Shown piece by piece: positions 18,527-26,646 of a stretch of 64,000 nt of DNA (positions are counted from its first letter, which is position 1; every line of letters starts with the position of its first letter). Location of the stretch: the NCBI GenBank assembly GCA_016795105.1, contig JAEUIH010000026.1, positions 1 through 64,000 of the forward strand. Direction: 5' to 3'. Source of the stretch: Planctomyces sp. Lineage in GTDB: Bacteria > Planctomycetota > Planctomycetia > Planctomycetales > Planctomycetaceae. The notes beneath the pieces are model-generated. The model did not search any database. It was not told the origin of the DNA and saw only the letters and a list, made by a program, of their open reading frames with translations. Made by a program: the position numbers and the translations under genes.

Positions 18527-18733
18527 GTGGTTAAGTTGCGTTTGCGTGATAATGAAAGTGTGAATGAAGCGGTACGTCGATTCCGCAAGCTGGTCGAGCA
18601 TGCGGGCGTCAAGAAAGAAATGCGCAAACGAGAATTCTACGAAAAGCCAAGTGATCAACGTCGTCGCGATCGTCGCCGAGCCGAAATGCGTGCTCGCCGA
18701 GCAAACCAGGAACCCACACTGGAAATCCAATAA
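18527..18733 (+). CDS. rpsU: 30S ribosomal protein S21
   Basis: A 68-residue bS21 protein: [18 protein letters not shown] opens the family pattern, with basic [14 protein letters not shown] and an arginine-rich tail. It starts at GTG with a textbook AAGGAGG 6 bases upstream. bS21 binds the small subunit near the anti-Shine-Dalgarno end and aids initiation. It is monocistronic: three hairpin repeats and a strong terminator follow. It is divergent from polA, sharing a promoter region of about 265 bases. Confidence 0.95.
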   Translation: MVKLRLRDNESVNEAVRRFRKLVEHAGVKKEMRKREFYEKPSDQRRRDRRRAEMRARRANQEPTLEIQ

Positions 18734-18740
18734 AAAAGAC

Positions 18741-18840
18741 GTAGCTTGGGGATTCCTGCCCGAGCCGTTGTTTAAATGTAGCTTGGGCATTCCTGCCCGA
18801 GCCGCTGTTTAAATGTAGCTTGGGGATTCCTGCCCGAGCC
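18741..18840. repeat. Three tandem 37-bp hairpin units (GTAGCTTGGG...)
   Basis: Units beginning GTAGCTTGGG start at 18741, 18778 and 18815, an exact 37-base period. Each folds through GCTTGGGC pairing with GCCCGAGC (one G-T pair) around ATTCCT. A related single unit, GTAGGTTGGGCATTCCAGCC, occurs at 51605. They lie between the rpsU stop and its terminator. Confidence 0.88.
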
Positions 18841-18858
18841 ACCCCCTGTGGGTTGCCT

Positions 18859-18886
18859 AAAAGCGTGCTGCGAGGCACGCTTTTTT
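18859..18886 (+). terminator. Rho-independent terminator after rpsU
   Basis: AAAAGCGTGC (18859-18868) pairs with GCACGCTTTT (18875-18884) around a 6-base loop and is followed by further T residues. It ends the rpsU unit before the GalT-like gene. Confidence 0.88.
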
Positions 18887-18917
18887 CTTTGGAGTTGAGA
18901 GAACAGGGATCCCTGTG

Positions 18918-20042
18918 ATGAACCGTCCGGAGCTTCGTTTGGATGTTCTCACCGGACGCCAGGTGATCGTGGCCCCGGGCCGGTCTGTTCGACCGAACGC
19001 ACACGCAGAGGATCCACCGATCACACGAACCGATGACCCGTTCACTGAAGGGTGTGAGAGCGAGACTCCGTCGGAATATTGGGCACTTCGACGAGAAGGG
19101 AGTCGTGCGAACGAACCGGGCTGGAAAGTTCGAGTTGTTCCCAACCGATATCCGGCTGTTGCTCGTGACGATCAGTCTGAGGCCACACCTGCTGAGGCCG
19201 CGGATCCTCTGTTTCCGAGGCAGGTCTTTACCGGCACGCATGATGTCGTGATTGAATGTTCCGACAATCGGACACGTCTTGTGGATTTGCGTCCCGCAGA
19301 GTTGCTGGAAGTTCTTAGGGCATGGCAAATTCGACTTCGTGAACTCGAGAGAGAGCATCGCTACCGCACAGTGGCCGTGTTTCGAAATGAGGGCTTTAGT
19401 GCCGGGGCGAGTCTCTCCCATTGTCACTCGCAGATCCTTGCGTCGGAGCGGCTCGTTCCTGGAGTTGCGGCACGTGAGCGCTGTGCGGTCGACTATGCTG
19501 AACGAACGGGACGCAGTTTATTTCGGGACTGGTTATCGGCGGAGCGTACCGCCGGTGAACGTATGATCTCAGAGTCTGATGCACTCACAGTATTGAGTCC
19601 ATTTGCATCACGTGCAGGATGGCAGGTGAACTTCGTACCCCGGACCGAGTGTCCAGCATTCTATTCGTCAGCTTCGGAATCACTTCTGAATGAGCTGGCA
19701 TCGCGGCTGCATGGGACCGTCTCGGCATTGAATCGGCTTGCAGGGTCATTCTCATACAATTTGCTGATGGTCCATCCGCCATTGCCGAATCATCAGCCAG
19801 AGTCACCGCCACATTATCCATGGATGCTTGAATTGATTCCTCGTCTTGGACGAGCAGCCGGGTGGGAATTACTGACAGACGTTGAGATTGTGACGGTTCC
19901 GCCTGAGATTGCAGCAGCCGGAATTCGTGAAGAGCTGGCAATCGCAGGCACAGACTCCGGACCTTTATTACATCCGCAGGTCTCCGATGAAACTCAATAT
20001 CGCTGGGTACCGGGGTTGCAGCGGGAAAATCGAACCGGATAG
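18918..20042 (+). CDS. galT: Galactose-1-phosphate uridylyltransferase-like protein
   Basis: A 374-residue HIT-superfamily nucleotidylyltransferase of the GalT type. The active-site triad is HCHSQ at residues 168-172, with the nucleophile His170. Other family blocks are VVPNRYPA near 74-80, the N-terminal RLDVLTGRQVIVAPGRS, and WQVNFVPRTECPAF. The usual zinc-binding CxxC pair is not present (a single Cys at 46), as in some bacterial homologs. The enzyme swaps UDP between glucose and galactose phosphates. The ATG at 18918 is preferred to the GTG just before it. It is followed at 84 bases by the lipid-type operon, possibly on one transcript. Confidence 0.85.
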   Translation: MNRPELRLDVLTGRQVIVAPGRSVRPNAHAEDPPITRTDDPFTEGCESETPSEYWALRREGSRANEPGWKVRVVPNRYPAVARDDQSEATPAEAADPLFPRQVFTGTHDVVIECSDNRTRLVDLRPAELLEVLRAWQIRLRELEREHRYRTVAVFRNEGFSAGASLSHCHSQILASERLVPGVAARERCAVDYAERTGRSLFRDWLSAERTAGERMISESDALTVLSPFASRAGWQVNFVPRTECPAFYSSASESLLNELASRLHGTVSALNRLAGSFSYNLLMVHPPLPNHQPESPPHYPWMLELIPRLGRAAGWELLTDVEIVTVPPEIAAAGIREELAIAGTDSGPLLHPQVSDETQYRWVPGLQRENRTG

Positions 20043-20126
20043 GATGTGACCATCCGGTTCTTCAGAGAATCAGGGCGGCGACCAGACACCGTACTGTTCC
20101 GCAGCAGAACCGTTGGGGAGGCATTC

Positions 20127-20873
20127 ATGAGTTGGGCGGATACGCAAACGTCCCTGTTGGTACACGTACAGGAATCGCTTGATGAATCCAGGCTGTTAAG
20201 TTGCGAGTACTTTGTAAAACTGCTTCATGGCACGTTGTCCTGCGACTTGTTTGCAAGAACCCAGATACAGTTCTTTTATGCTGTACGATACTTCTCTCGT
20301 CCCATGGCTGCGCTTGCTGCCAGAATACCGGATTCTGCCAGTCGACAGTCACTCGTTCAAAATCTCTCCGAAGAGCATGGTCTCGATGACGACCATGAAA
20401 TTGACGCGAACGGACTCCGCAGTTCGAAGTTCGAGCCAGACATGGCACATGATCAGACGTTTCTTGAGTTCCTTCATCGACTTGGAGTAAGGCGAGACGA
20501 AGTTCTGAACTCCCGTCCCGGCTCTGCCGTTCTGGCTTTCAATAATGGCCTGTGGGGAGTCTGTGCATCGGAATCGATTCCCTTTGCATTTGCCGCTTTG
20601 GGAGCGATCGAGTATGCATTTGCGGATATCTCCGCTCTGATTGGTCGACGTGTCGTTGAATCCGGCTGGATCACAGAAGGAGAATTGATCCACTACAAAC
20701 TGCATGCGGAAATTGACAAACGCCATGCGGGAGATTTTTTTCAGTCGATCGAGCGGGACTGGAGGGGCGACAGCCATCACAGAACGGAAATCTGTTCGGG
20801 AATCGATCTTGGAATCTACATGTTCCGACGACTTTATGAGGATATGCTGATCGAGGCGGAGGTCGAAGAATGA
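20127..20873 (+). CDS. Heme-oxygenase-fold dimetal oxidase (CADD/UndA-like), first gene of lipid operon
   Basis: A 248-residue all-helical protein resembling the TenA/PqqC/CADD fold. The predicted metal ligands follow the CADD pattern: Glu83-x6-His90 (EHGLDDDH), Glu162 in GAIEY, and His193-x3-Asp197-x2-His200 in HAEIDKRH. Members of this heme-oxygenase-like dimetal oxidase group cleave or desaturate amino or fatty acids, as UndA and BesC do. The start at 20127 is fixed by GGGGAGG 6 bases upstream, rather than the longer frame at 20046. Its stop overlaps the desaturase start as ATGA. The substrate is unknown. Confidence 0.75.
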   Translation: MSWADTQTSLLVHVQESLDESRLLSCEYFVKLLHGTLSCDLFARTQIQFFYAVRYFSRPMAALAARIPDSASRQSLVQNLSEEHGLDDDHEIDANGLRSSKFEPDMAHDQTFLEFLHRLGVRRDEVLNSRPGSAVLAFNNGLWGVCASESIPFAFAALGAIEYAFADISALIGRRVVESGWITEGELIHYKLHAEIDKRHAGDFFQSIERDWRGDSHHRTEICSGIDLGIYMFRRLYEDMLIEAEVEE

Positions 20874-21811
20874 ATTCGGTACCGCTCGAATCTGCTGAAC
20901 CACAGGCAATCCATCAACTGCACGAGATTCATCCTTTGCGGCATGTCCAGAGAATTGTTTGCTTTATCGCACTTCACTTTATCGCTACGAATATTGCCTT
21001 GATAGAGGTCAATCTTCCCGGCGTGATGAAAGTACCCATCCTGATCGCGTGCTGGTTGACTGCCGGTGCTTCTCTGCACGGAATCAGCCTGTTTACCCAC
21101 GAAGCAGTGCACGGAACGTTATGTCGAAGGCGCGTATTGAACGACATTGTCGGAGCGTTGTGTGCATTTCCGGTCCTTCAGACATGTGCCGCCTACCGAG
21201 TTCTCCACCTCAGGCATCATCGCCACCTGGGCGATGCAGGCGATCCCGATCACTATGAGAACTACACGCAGTGGACCTGGATGGTCTTCATTATGAACTG
21301 GCTGCGATTGTTCATTGGCTACCCTGTCTATATCACGATGATTCCAATTCTGGGATTCCGACAGGGAACACGGGTGGATCGCATCTGGATTGTCGGCGAA
21401 GTATGTGCATTAGCCGCGCTTGTGGCAGCAATCGTGATGTCGCCGATTCCGCTGCCCTGGATCGTGCATGGGTGGATCATTCCGATGCTGTTCATCAACA
21501 CGATGGTGAACATTCGCGGCATGAGCCAGCACACTCTGCTGGAACACGCAAAGGATCCAATCCAGGGAACGAGGTCCATCCTGACGAACGGGCTCGTGCG
21601 ATTCTTCATGTGTAATGAAAATTATCACCTCGAACACCATCTTTATCCGGGTGTTCCGTGGCACGGACTACCTCAATTGCATGCCATGCTTCAGAGTGAG
21701 CTCACAAAGCGTGGAGCGCCGTTTATCGGTTCGTACCTTGCGTTTGTTCGGGAATTCCTGATTCACAGCCTTCGCCGCAGTCCGTTTGGGCGGCGATCTC
21801 TCAGGCAATGA
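20870..21811 (+). CDS. Membrane fatty acid desaturase/hydroxylase
   Basis: A 313-residue integral membrane di-iron enzyme with four predicted membrane segments. The three histidine boxes are present: HEAVH near residue 76, HLRHHRH near 106, and HLEHH in CNENYHLEHHLYPGVPW near 248. It should introduce a double bond or hydroxyl into a lipid-bound acyl chain or a carotenoid-like substrate at the membrane. It is translationally coupled to the preceding oxidase gene (ATGA) and 9 bases before the PAP2-like gene. It differs from the acyl-CoA desaturase at 43576, which has the HRYLAH type of boxes. Confidence 0.87.
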   Translation: MNSVPLESAEPQAIHQLHEIHPLRHVQRIVCFIALHFIATNIALIEVNLPGVMKVPILIACWLTAGASLHGISLFTHEAVHGTLCRRRVLNDIVGALCAFPVLQTCAAYRVLHLRHHRHLGDAGDPDHYENYTQWTWMVFIMNWLRLFIGYPVYITMIPILGFRQGTRVDRIWIVGEVCALAALVAAIVMSPIPLPWIVHGWIIPMLFINTMVNIRGMSQHTLLEHAKDPIQGTRSILTNGLVRFFMCNENYHLEHHLYPGVPWHGLPQLHAMLQSELTKRGAPFIGSYLAFVREFLIHSLRRSPFGRRSLRQ

Positions 21812-21820
21812 CGTGAACTG

Positions 21821-22663
21821 ATGCGAGTGCAGCCTGACGTAAAGCGACTACGACGATTCCCAGAGAACTGTTTCGCATTCACGGCCTTATTGATTTCCAT
21901 GTTGTTGTTAGTACGCGGCCCGGCAGCATTGGGAATCGCAGCAGCAGTCTGGGGCATTTTGTATTCCTGCTGTGTCGCTGTTTCCCGGCCGGAAGGCAGA
22001 CCGAGAATACTCATAAATTACGCGGCAGCGCTGTCAGGCTACTCTTTGTCAGGGCACGTGATTGATGGTCTGCGAATTTGTGATCGTTCTGTTGAGCTGC
22101 TGGAAATGGATCGATTCTTTTTTGGAGAATCTCCGGCAGTAGCATTTCAATGGATCAACATCCGATGGCTAAACGAACTGCTCAGCTTTTCTTACCTCAG
22201 CTATCATGTGTATCTGCACTGGCTGCTTTGGGATGCAATCGCAACACCAGAATCAGCGATCAATACAATGAGTCGTCGAGTTTATGGAGCGTTTGCAGTT
22301 GGGTTGCCAATGTATTTGCTGCTTCCTGCTCCATCGATCTGTTATTCGTTTCCTGAATTGTTCACTGATTCCGTAAACGGGTACTGGGGGACAAGGGCAA
22401 CACTATGGATTGTGGCCAATTTTGCGGCAAAGTATGACTCGTTTCCCAGCCTGCACGTCTTCATCATGGGAACAATGGTCTGGTTTGATCCAAAACGATT
22501 CGGAGTCAGACGGAAGATCATGATTCCGGCATATGGACTTATGATTGTGTCGACGATTCTGCTCAGATTTCATTATGGCGTCGATCTTTTATGTGGCGTG
22601 GTGCTGTTGACAATATATGTGTTCATCGTGAGTCGCAGAACAGCAAATGGTGAGATGGCATGA
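21821..22663 (+). CDS. PAP2-like membrane phosphatase/phosphotransferase
   Basis: A 280-residue polytopic membrane protein. Its C-terminal part carries PAP2-type catalytic motifs: FPSLH (Ser210, His212) and R-x-HYGVD (Arg249, His251, Asp255). The N-terminal part has several membrane helices. The pattern resembles the inositol phosphotransferase (Aur1/Ipt1-like) branch of PAP2, which transfers phosphorylated head groups to lipids or removes lipid phosphate. The first PAP2 motif (KxxxxxxRP) is not clear. The stop overlaps the next start as ATGA. It probably provides dephosphorylated diacylglycerol or a head-group transfer step in this operon. Confidence 0.72.
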   Translation: MRVQPDVKRLRRFPENCFAFTALLISMLLLVRGPAALGIAAAVWGILYSCCVAVSRPEGRPRILINYAAALSGYSLSGHVIDGLRICDRSVELLEMDRFFFGESPAVAFQWINIRWLNELLSFSYLSYHVYLHWLLWDAIATPESAINTMSRRVYGAFAVGLPMYLLLPAPSICYSFPELFTDSVNGYWGTRATLWIVANFAAKYDSFPSLHVFIMGTMVWFDPKRFGVRRKIMIPAYGLMIVSTILLRFHYGVDLLCGVVLLTIYVFIVSRRTANGEMA

Positions 22664-23760
22664 CTACAGCTGAACCATGGGCAGTCGAAGCAGCCTGCTA
22701 TCCGCTTGCATTTGCCCAGGTTCGCGAGGATCCGCGAGTGGATCTGGCAGTCCTTCAGAGGCTGAAAGACCGTCGCCGCGTCGTTATGATTGCTTCAGGC
22801 GGCGAGACGGCAGTGCAAATGGTCCGTGCCGGTGTCGATCAACTCCATCTTGTCGATATGAATCCCTCTCAAATTGCATTGACTCGGCTTAAGCTGCATC
22901 TGTCTGCAACAGAGTCTCCTGCTCGTTCGCTGCAGATTCTGGGGCATGAACATCAGGAACCAGATGATCGATTGCTGCACCTGGACCGACTGAAGAGTGC
23001 ATTAGGGCTATCCAGTGAAATCTTCGGTCCGGAGGACGTGGTTGCAGGATTCGGCCCCGATCATGTCGGTCGGTATGAATGGACATTTTCCAGCCTGAGA
23101 AAGAACCTGGTGTCAATTCAGCAAATTGTTGAAGCTGCTCTGAGAGAAAATGATGCTTCTGCAAAGATTCGGCTGACGAGTTCTGAATCTTTGGATGGGG
23201 CCGCGTTTTCGGCTGCGTTTCATCAAACGATGTCGCTGGAGAATCTGGTCTGTCTGTTCGGAAAAGGTGCTACTCAGAATCCAAGGCAGCCATTTTCGGA
23301 CCACTTTCTGGAACGAACTCGTGACGCAATCAATCGTAGGGGAGCGAATCGAAACCCGTTTCTCTGGCAAATTCTGTTCGGTCAGTTTCCGCCAGCTGAC
23401 CCATATGACTGCTGGATTCCAATGCCGAGTGCGGTTGCGGGAAATCAGAGAACTACTCCGATCTATCATCAGGCAACAATGAATGACGCGTTGCAGGCCA
23501 TGGATGATTCTTCGGTTGATCTCATTCATCTCTCGAACATTTGCGACTGGCTGGATGAGAGTGAAGCGGCATTGACATTGACTCAGGCCAGTCGTGTCCT
23601 GCGTACAGGCGGCTGGGTCATACTTCGGCAACTCAATTCTTCTTTGTCCATAGACTCAATTCCGGCAGGCCTTATGTGGGACGTGGAATTTGGGAGAAGG
23701 CTTGAAGCCGGCGATCGAAGCTACTTCTATCCGCAAATCTATGCTGGAACAAAGTTGTGA
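22660..23760 (+). CDS. BtaA-like (DUF3419) SAM-dependent aminocarboxypropyl transferase-like protein
   Basis: A 366-residue soluble protein with a Rossmann-type SAM-binding start (VVMIASGGETAVQMVRAG, then HLVDMNPSQIALTRLKLHL) matching the DUF3419 family that includes BtaA. BtaA transfers the 3-amino-3-carboxypropyl group of SAM to diacylglycerol to start betaine lipid synthesis. A second block, VDLIHLSNICDWLDES, followed by ASRVLRTGGWVILRQLN, fits the family's C-terminal methyltransferase-like half. No BtaB (N-methyltransferase) gene is seen nearby. The start and stop both overlap neighbours by 4 bases. Confidence 0.65.
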   Translation: MTTAEPWAVEAACYPLAFAQVREDPRVDLAVLQRLKDRRRVVMIASGGETAVQMVRAGVDQLHLVDMNPSQIALTRLKLHLSATESPARSLQILGHEHQEPDDRLLHLDRLKSALGLSSEIFGPEDVVAGFGPDHVGRYEWTFSSLRKNLVSIQQIVEAALRENDASAKIRLTSSESLDGAAFSAAFHQTMSLENLVCLFGKGATQNPRQPFSDHFLERTRDAINRRGANRNPFLWQILFGQFPPADPYDCWIPMPSAVAGNQRTTPIYHQATMNDALQAMDDSSVDLIHLSNICDWLDESEAALTLTQASRVLRTGGWVILRQLNSSLSIDSIPAGLMWDVEFGRRLEAGDRSYFYPQIYAGTKL

Positions 23761-24779
23761 AAGTGCCGCAGTTAGAAGACGAAGTTCCCTCGGATTTGGT
23801 CAACCAGCTCGAGGAATTTGAAGGAGAATTTCTGTATCCGCTGGGAGGGGCAAGCTGGTTCAGCATCTCTCATGGCAAGGACTATCTGAGGTTTTTTCGA
23901 GCAATGGGACGCAGTGTCCTGTTCATTGCTGAGCAGCATGGTCAAGTCGTTGGAAGTCTTGTTCTCGTTCGCCGCACACTCTCAGAATTTGCGAAGGGTA
24001 CGTATCTCCGTATTCCTTCATATTATGTGTGCGACTTCAAGATCTCTCGACGCGCGAGGTGGACTCGAATTCCGGCGATGCTGCTGCGAGCCGCGTATGA
24101 TCTGGTCAGCAGCGAAGGGGGGCAGTCAGCATACGGAATTGTAATGGGAGGGACGGAACGGTCTCCATCCTCCTACACGGGAAGGCTTGGCATTCCGGAG
24201 TTTCAATGTGTCGGTGAAATTCTGATCCTCAGAATTCTGACGGAAACTATGCCATCGGAGGCATCGAGGTCTGAATCAACGGCGGCAATGGCGTCTCACA
24301 CAGAGTACGAGACCGTTTCAACGGCCTTACAGGATGAAGACTTTGTCAGAGTCCGTCAGCGGTTCCGGGAACCGAGTCCAGGTTGCGATGCACTGCGACC
24401 GGAGATTGGAAATGCATGGATGCGTTCGGAAATGACACCCGGAATTGTGACGGTCAAGGGCGATCTCGGCACAGGCATTCTTGAGGATACTCGCCGTGGG
24501 AAAAAACTGTACCTCATGGGGAAATCCGAAATGGTCTCATCGCACTTATCAGCGCTGTCGTGGACTGAGCCACAGTGGGGAGCAATGGTCATTCGGCGCG
24601 CACTGGAAGCATCCGGAAGTCGACAGTTTCCGGCAATGTTCTGCTCAGTACCTGCGACCATCTGGTCAAAGCTTGAGCCGTACCTGAATGGGCTGCAAAT
24701 ACAGATTTCTCCAGCGACCATTTATGGCTGCGGTCTGGCAAACGACAGACAGTGGTGGGTGAATACGTCAGAGATCTGA
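23757..24779 (+). CDS. GNAT-like acyltransferase-related protein, last gene of lipid operon
   Basis: A 340-residue soluble protein starting at GTG overlapping the previous stop (GTGA). The first half contains a GNAT-like strand pair, SVLFIAEQHGQVVGSLVLVRR, then a core with RIPAMLLRAAYDLV and YGIVMGGTER. The second half looks like a second lobe. The similarity to N-acyltransferases is only at motif level, so function is tentative. In this operon it could acylate an amino group on the lipid head made by the DUF3419 protein. It ends next to a bidirectional-looking hairpin. Confidence 0.6.
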   Translation: MKVPQLEDEVPSDLVNQLEEFEGEFLYPLGGASWFSISHGKDYLRFFRAMGRSVLFIAEQHGQVVGSLVLVRRTLSEFAKGTYLRIPSYYVCDFKISRRARWTRIPAMLLRAAYDLVSSEGGQSAYGIVMGGTERSPSSYTGRLGIPEFQCVGEILILRILTETMPSEASRSESTAAMASHTEYETVSTALQDEDFVRVRQRFREPSPGCDALRPEIGNAWMRSEMTPGIVTVKGDLGTGILEDTRRGKKLYLMGKSEMVSSHLSALSWTEPQWGAMVIRRALEASGSRQFPAMFCSVPATIWSKLEPYLNGLQIQISPATIYGCGLANDRQWWVNTSEI

Positions 24780-24804
24780 TCCGTGTCAGGTCTGACATTT
24801 CCAC

Positions 24805-24839
24805 AGTACTCATCACGCTCCGTCGTGATGACGAGTACT
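24805..24839. repeat. Convergent-junction hairpin, copy 2
   Basis: AGTACTC (24805-24811) pairs with GAGTACT (24833-24839) and ATCACG (24812-24817) with CGTGAT (24824-24829), leaving a 3-base bulge. It is the reverse complement of the 15439-15472 element with few changes. Again it lies between two convergent genes, so it probably serves as a terminator in both directions. Confidence 0.78.
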
Positions 24840-24840
24840 A

Positions 24841-25311
24841 TCAGGGCATGACAAACTGATGTCCCTGAGGCTTCACGGTCAGGACGGGGCACGGAGACTT
24901 GCGGACAATCTTCTCGGCGACACTTCCGAGTAAAACGTGCATCAATCCACCGCGACCATGTGTACCAATCACGATCAGATCGACATCATTCTGTTTTGCG
25001 TAGTCAATGATCTCGAGAAAAACGGCCCCGGTTCGGACTTCCCGGACAATGGGCTGGCCATTTTCCCAGCCGCCACCTGGCAAATGTTCAATCCGTTTCT
25101 TCGCGTCGTCGATCAGGGCCGCAGACTGAGCTTCCATGGCCTCTGCCGAGAATGCGTGTGATTCGGGAACCAGCATCGCCGGATCCGGTACAACGTGCAT
25201 CAGGTGCAATTGTGAGCCAAAGCGTGCGGCAATGGCACACGCGTAATCAACAGCTGGTTTGCTGAAATCGCTGAAGTCCGTGGGGACGAGAATTTTCTTT
25301 AGTTGAATCAT
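24841..25311 (-). CDS. Universal stress protein (UspA family)
   Basis: A 156-residue UspA-domain protein. It opens with the family strand KKILVPTDFSDFSKPAVDYA and ends with the ATP-binding type signature GTHGRGGLMHVLLGS, then VAEKIVRKSPCPVLTVK. The Gly-rich motif predicts ATP binding. Universal stress proteins often sit beside cytochrome oxidase genes and respond to low oxygen or energy stress. It is 13 bases beyond the DUF4405 gene on the same strand, so it may be the last gene of the cbb3 transcript. Confidence 0.93.
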   Translation of the reverse strand: MIQLKKILVPTDFSDFSKPAVDYACAIAARFGSQLHLMHVVPDPAMLVPESHAFSAEAMEAQSAALIDDAKKRIEHLPGGGWENGQPIVREVRTGAVFLEIIDYAKQNDVDLIVIGTHGRGGLMHVLLGSVAEKIVRKSPCPVLTVKPQGHQFVMP

Positions 25312-25324
25312 GACAGTTTGCTCC

Positions 25325-25849
25325 CTACTGGGGTGGTTCGGAAATTGAAAACATGGCCGCCACCACGAACGAGGCAGACGTTAACAGGATCGCAATCAAA
25401 AGACCAACACCATAGACGGTTCGAATACCGTCGTCCGGAATTTCTTTCTGATGCAGCATTCTTCGAGAAATCACACTGCAGACCCAGGTCCAGTGCAGCA
25501 TCACGTGGACCAGTACGCCAACTCCAAGCAGGCTTACAAGTCCAAATTCAATTGAACACCATTGTCCGTAGGACATGCCCCACAGAGTCCACCCTTTGGC
25601 AGCGACACCTGGCGGAAAGACAAACTGCACAATGACAGCAGCAATTCCCAACGCGATAAAGATCACCATCAAAAGCGCGTCGAGCCAGAAATTGATTTCA
25701 GACATCGACATCCGACCGTGTTCTTCAGAAGTGTCATGCGTGGAGAGTTCGTCTTCCACAGCCTCACGCTTTGCCGGTCGGCGCATTTGATCCAGTGCGG
25801 GTGACTTTCTGGATGACGCTTCAGGAGACGTCTGACTTTCGATATCCAT
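25325..25849 (-). CDS. DUF4405-like membrane protein in cbb3 oxidase cluster
   Basis: A 174-residue protein with a charged N-terminal 50 residues followed by three predicted membrane helices (INFWLDALLMVIF, the segment ending GVLVHVMLHWTWV, and GVGLLIAILLTSASF). A paired pattern HVMLHW with WT resembles the histidine-bearing helices of DUF4405 and cytochrome b561-like proteins. The real start is near 25849; the same frame continues to 26695 but that part is a shadow of the SafE gene. A shorter start at MSMSEIN (about 25711) is possible. Role unknown, probably electron transfer or oxidase assembly. Confidence 0.7.
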   Translation of the reverse strand: MDIESQTSPEASSRKSPALDQMRRPAKREAVEDELSTHDTSEEHGRMSMSEINFWLDALLMVIFIALGIAAVIVQFVFPPGVAAKGWTLWGMSYGQWCSIEFGLVSLLGVGVLVHVMLHWTWVCSVISRRMLHQKEIPDDGIRTVYGVGLLIAILLTSASFVVAAMFSISEPPQ

Positions 25850-25905
25850 GGCGATGTCGGTATTCCGAGTGCATTGATTGCTTCTTACTGGCTTTGCTGC
25901 CTGAA

Positions 25906-26646
25906 TCATGGCATTGGATTCTCTGTTTGAGAAGTACAAAGCGGACAAGACTGTGCGGCCATCTTTCCGTGATGTGCGGATGCAAATGCTATGCCACGTC
26001 CAACGGTCATCATACCCGTCATCAGTACACATACGGCAGCCACTTTGATCAGCTGCCTTCGAACGGAGACAGAAGCCATCGAGAAGCCTGTTCCGGTGGC
26101 TACCATCACAGGCACAGTGCCCGCTCCAAACGCCGCCATGATGCCCAACCCGTGCAGAATATTCCCGGAACTTGCGGCGAGAGCGAGAAATGAATACACA
26201 AGTCCGCAAGGCAGAAAGCCGGTGAGAACACCTGCAATGAAGGCAGAGCCCGTTGAGCCACCCTGCAGGAACTGAGCCAGAAATCCGGCGGTCAGACAGG
26301 GTTGATTCAGATTCCGTCGGGCTCGAAATCGGAGCCACCCGGCGGCATGCATTCCCTGAAGTATCAAAAGCGTTCCGGCGATGATTGCAAAGATCGCCTG
26401 TGCTGAAACCGTTGAGCTTCCAGTTTTGATAATCCTGATGCCGAGCGTCGCTGCGAGCATTCCGAGAAAGCTGTACGTAAAGATTCGACCACAACTCCAT
26501 GCGAGTTGACGGAACATGGCCGAACTGATTCGGGAAGCTCCGAGACTCATCGTGGCAGAAATTCCGCCGCACATCCCGATGCAGTGGGCGGATCCCAGAA
26601 TCCCGCTCAAGAATACAAGAGGAAGGGTCATTTGTTCGAGACTCAC
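25906..26646 (-). CDS. SafE/TauE-like (UreH-type) membrane protein, cbb3-associated
   Basis: A 246-residue polytopic protein with the motif GSAHCIGMCGG near residue 18-28, and a matching second half (GVLTGFLPCGLVYSFLALAASSG). This is the UreH_2/SafE arrangement found beside ccoI in many cbb3 clusters, where related proteins are thought to handle copper or other metals for oxidase assembly. The C-terminus adds a short tail, HHGKMAAQSCPLCTS, whose His and Cys residues could bind metal. It starts at GTG overlapping the ccoI stop (GTGA). Confidence 0.82.
   Translation of the reverse strand: MSLEQMTLPLVFLSGILGSAHCIGMCGGISATMSLGASRISSAMFRQLAWSCGRIFTYSFLGMLAATLGIRIIKTGSSTVSAQAIFAIIAGTLLILQGMHAAGWLRFRARRNLNQPCLTAGFLAQFLQGGSTGSAFIAGVLTGFLPCGLVYSFLALAASSGNILHGLGIMAAFGAGTVPVMVATGTGFSMASVSVRRQLIKVAAVCVLMTGMMTVGRGIAFASAHHGKMAAQSCPLCTSQTENPMP

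Noticed and set aside
18741-18840. Possible short CRISPR-like array
   Set aside because: The units are contiguous with no variable spacers and each forms a hairpin; no cas genes are nearby.
18609-19427. Minus-strand open frame of 272 codons
   Set aside because: It covers rpsU, the repeats and the GalT-like gene in antisense; those genes are well supported.
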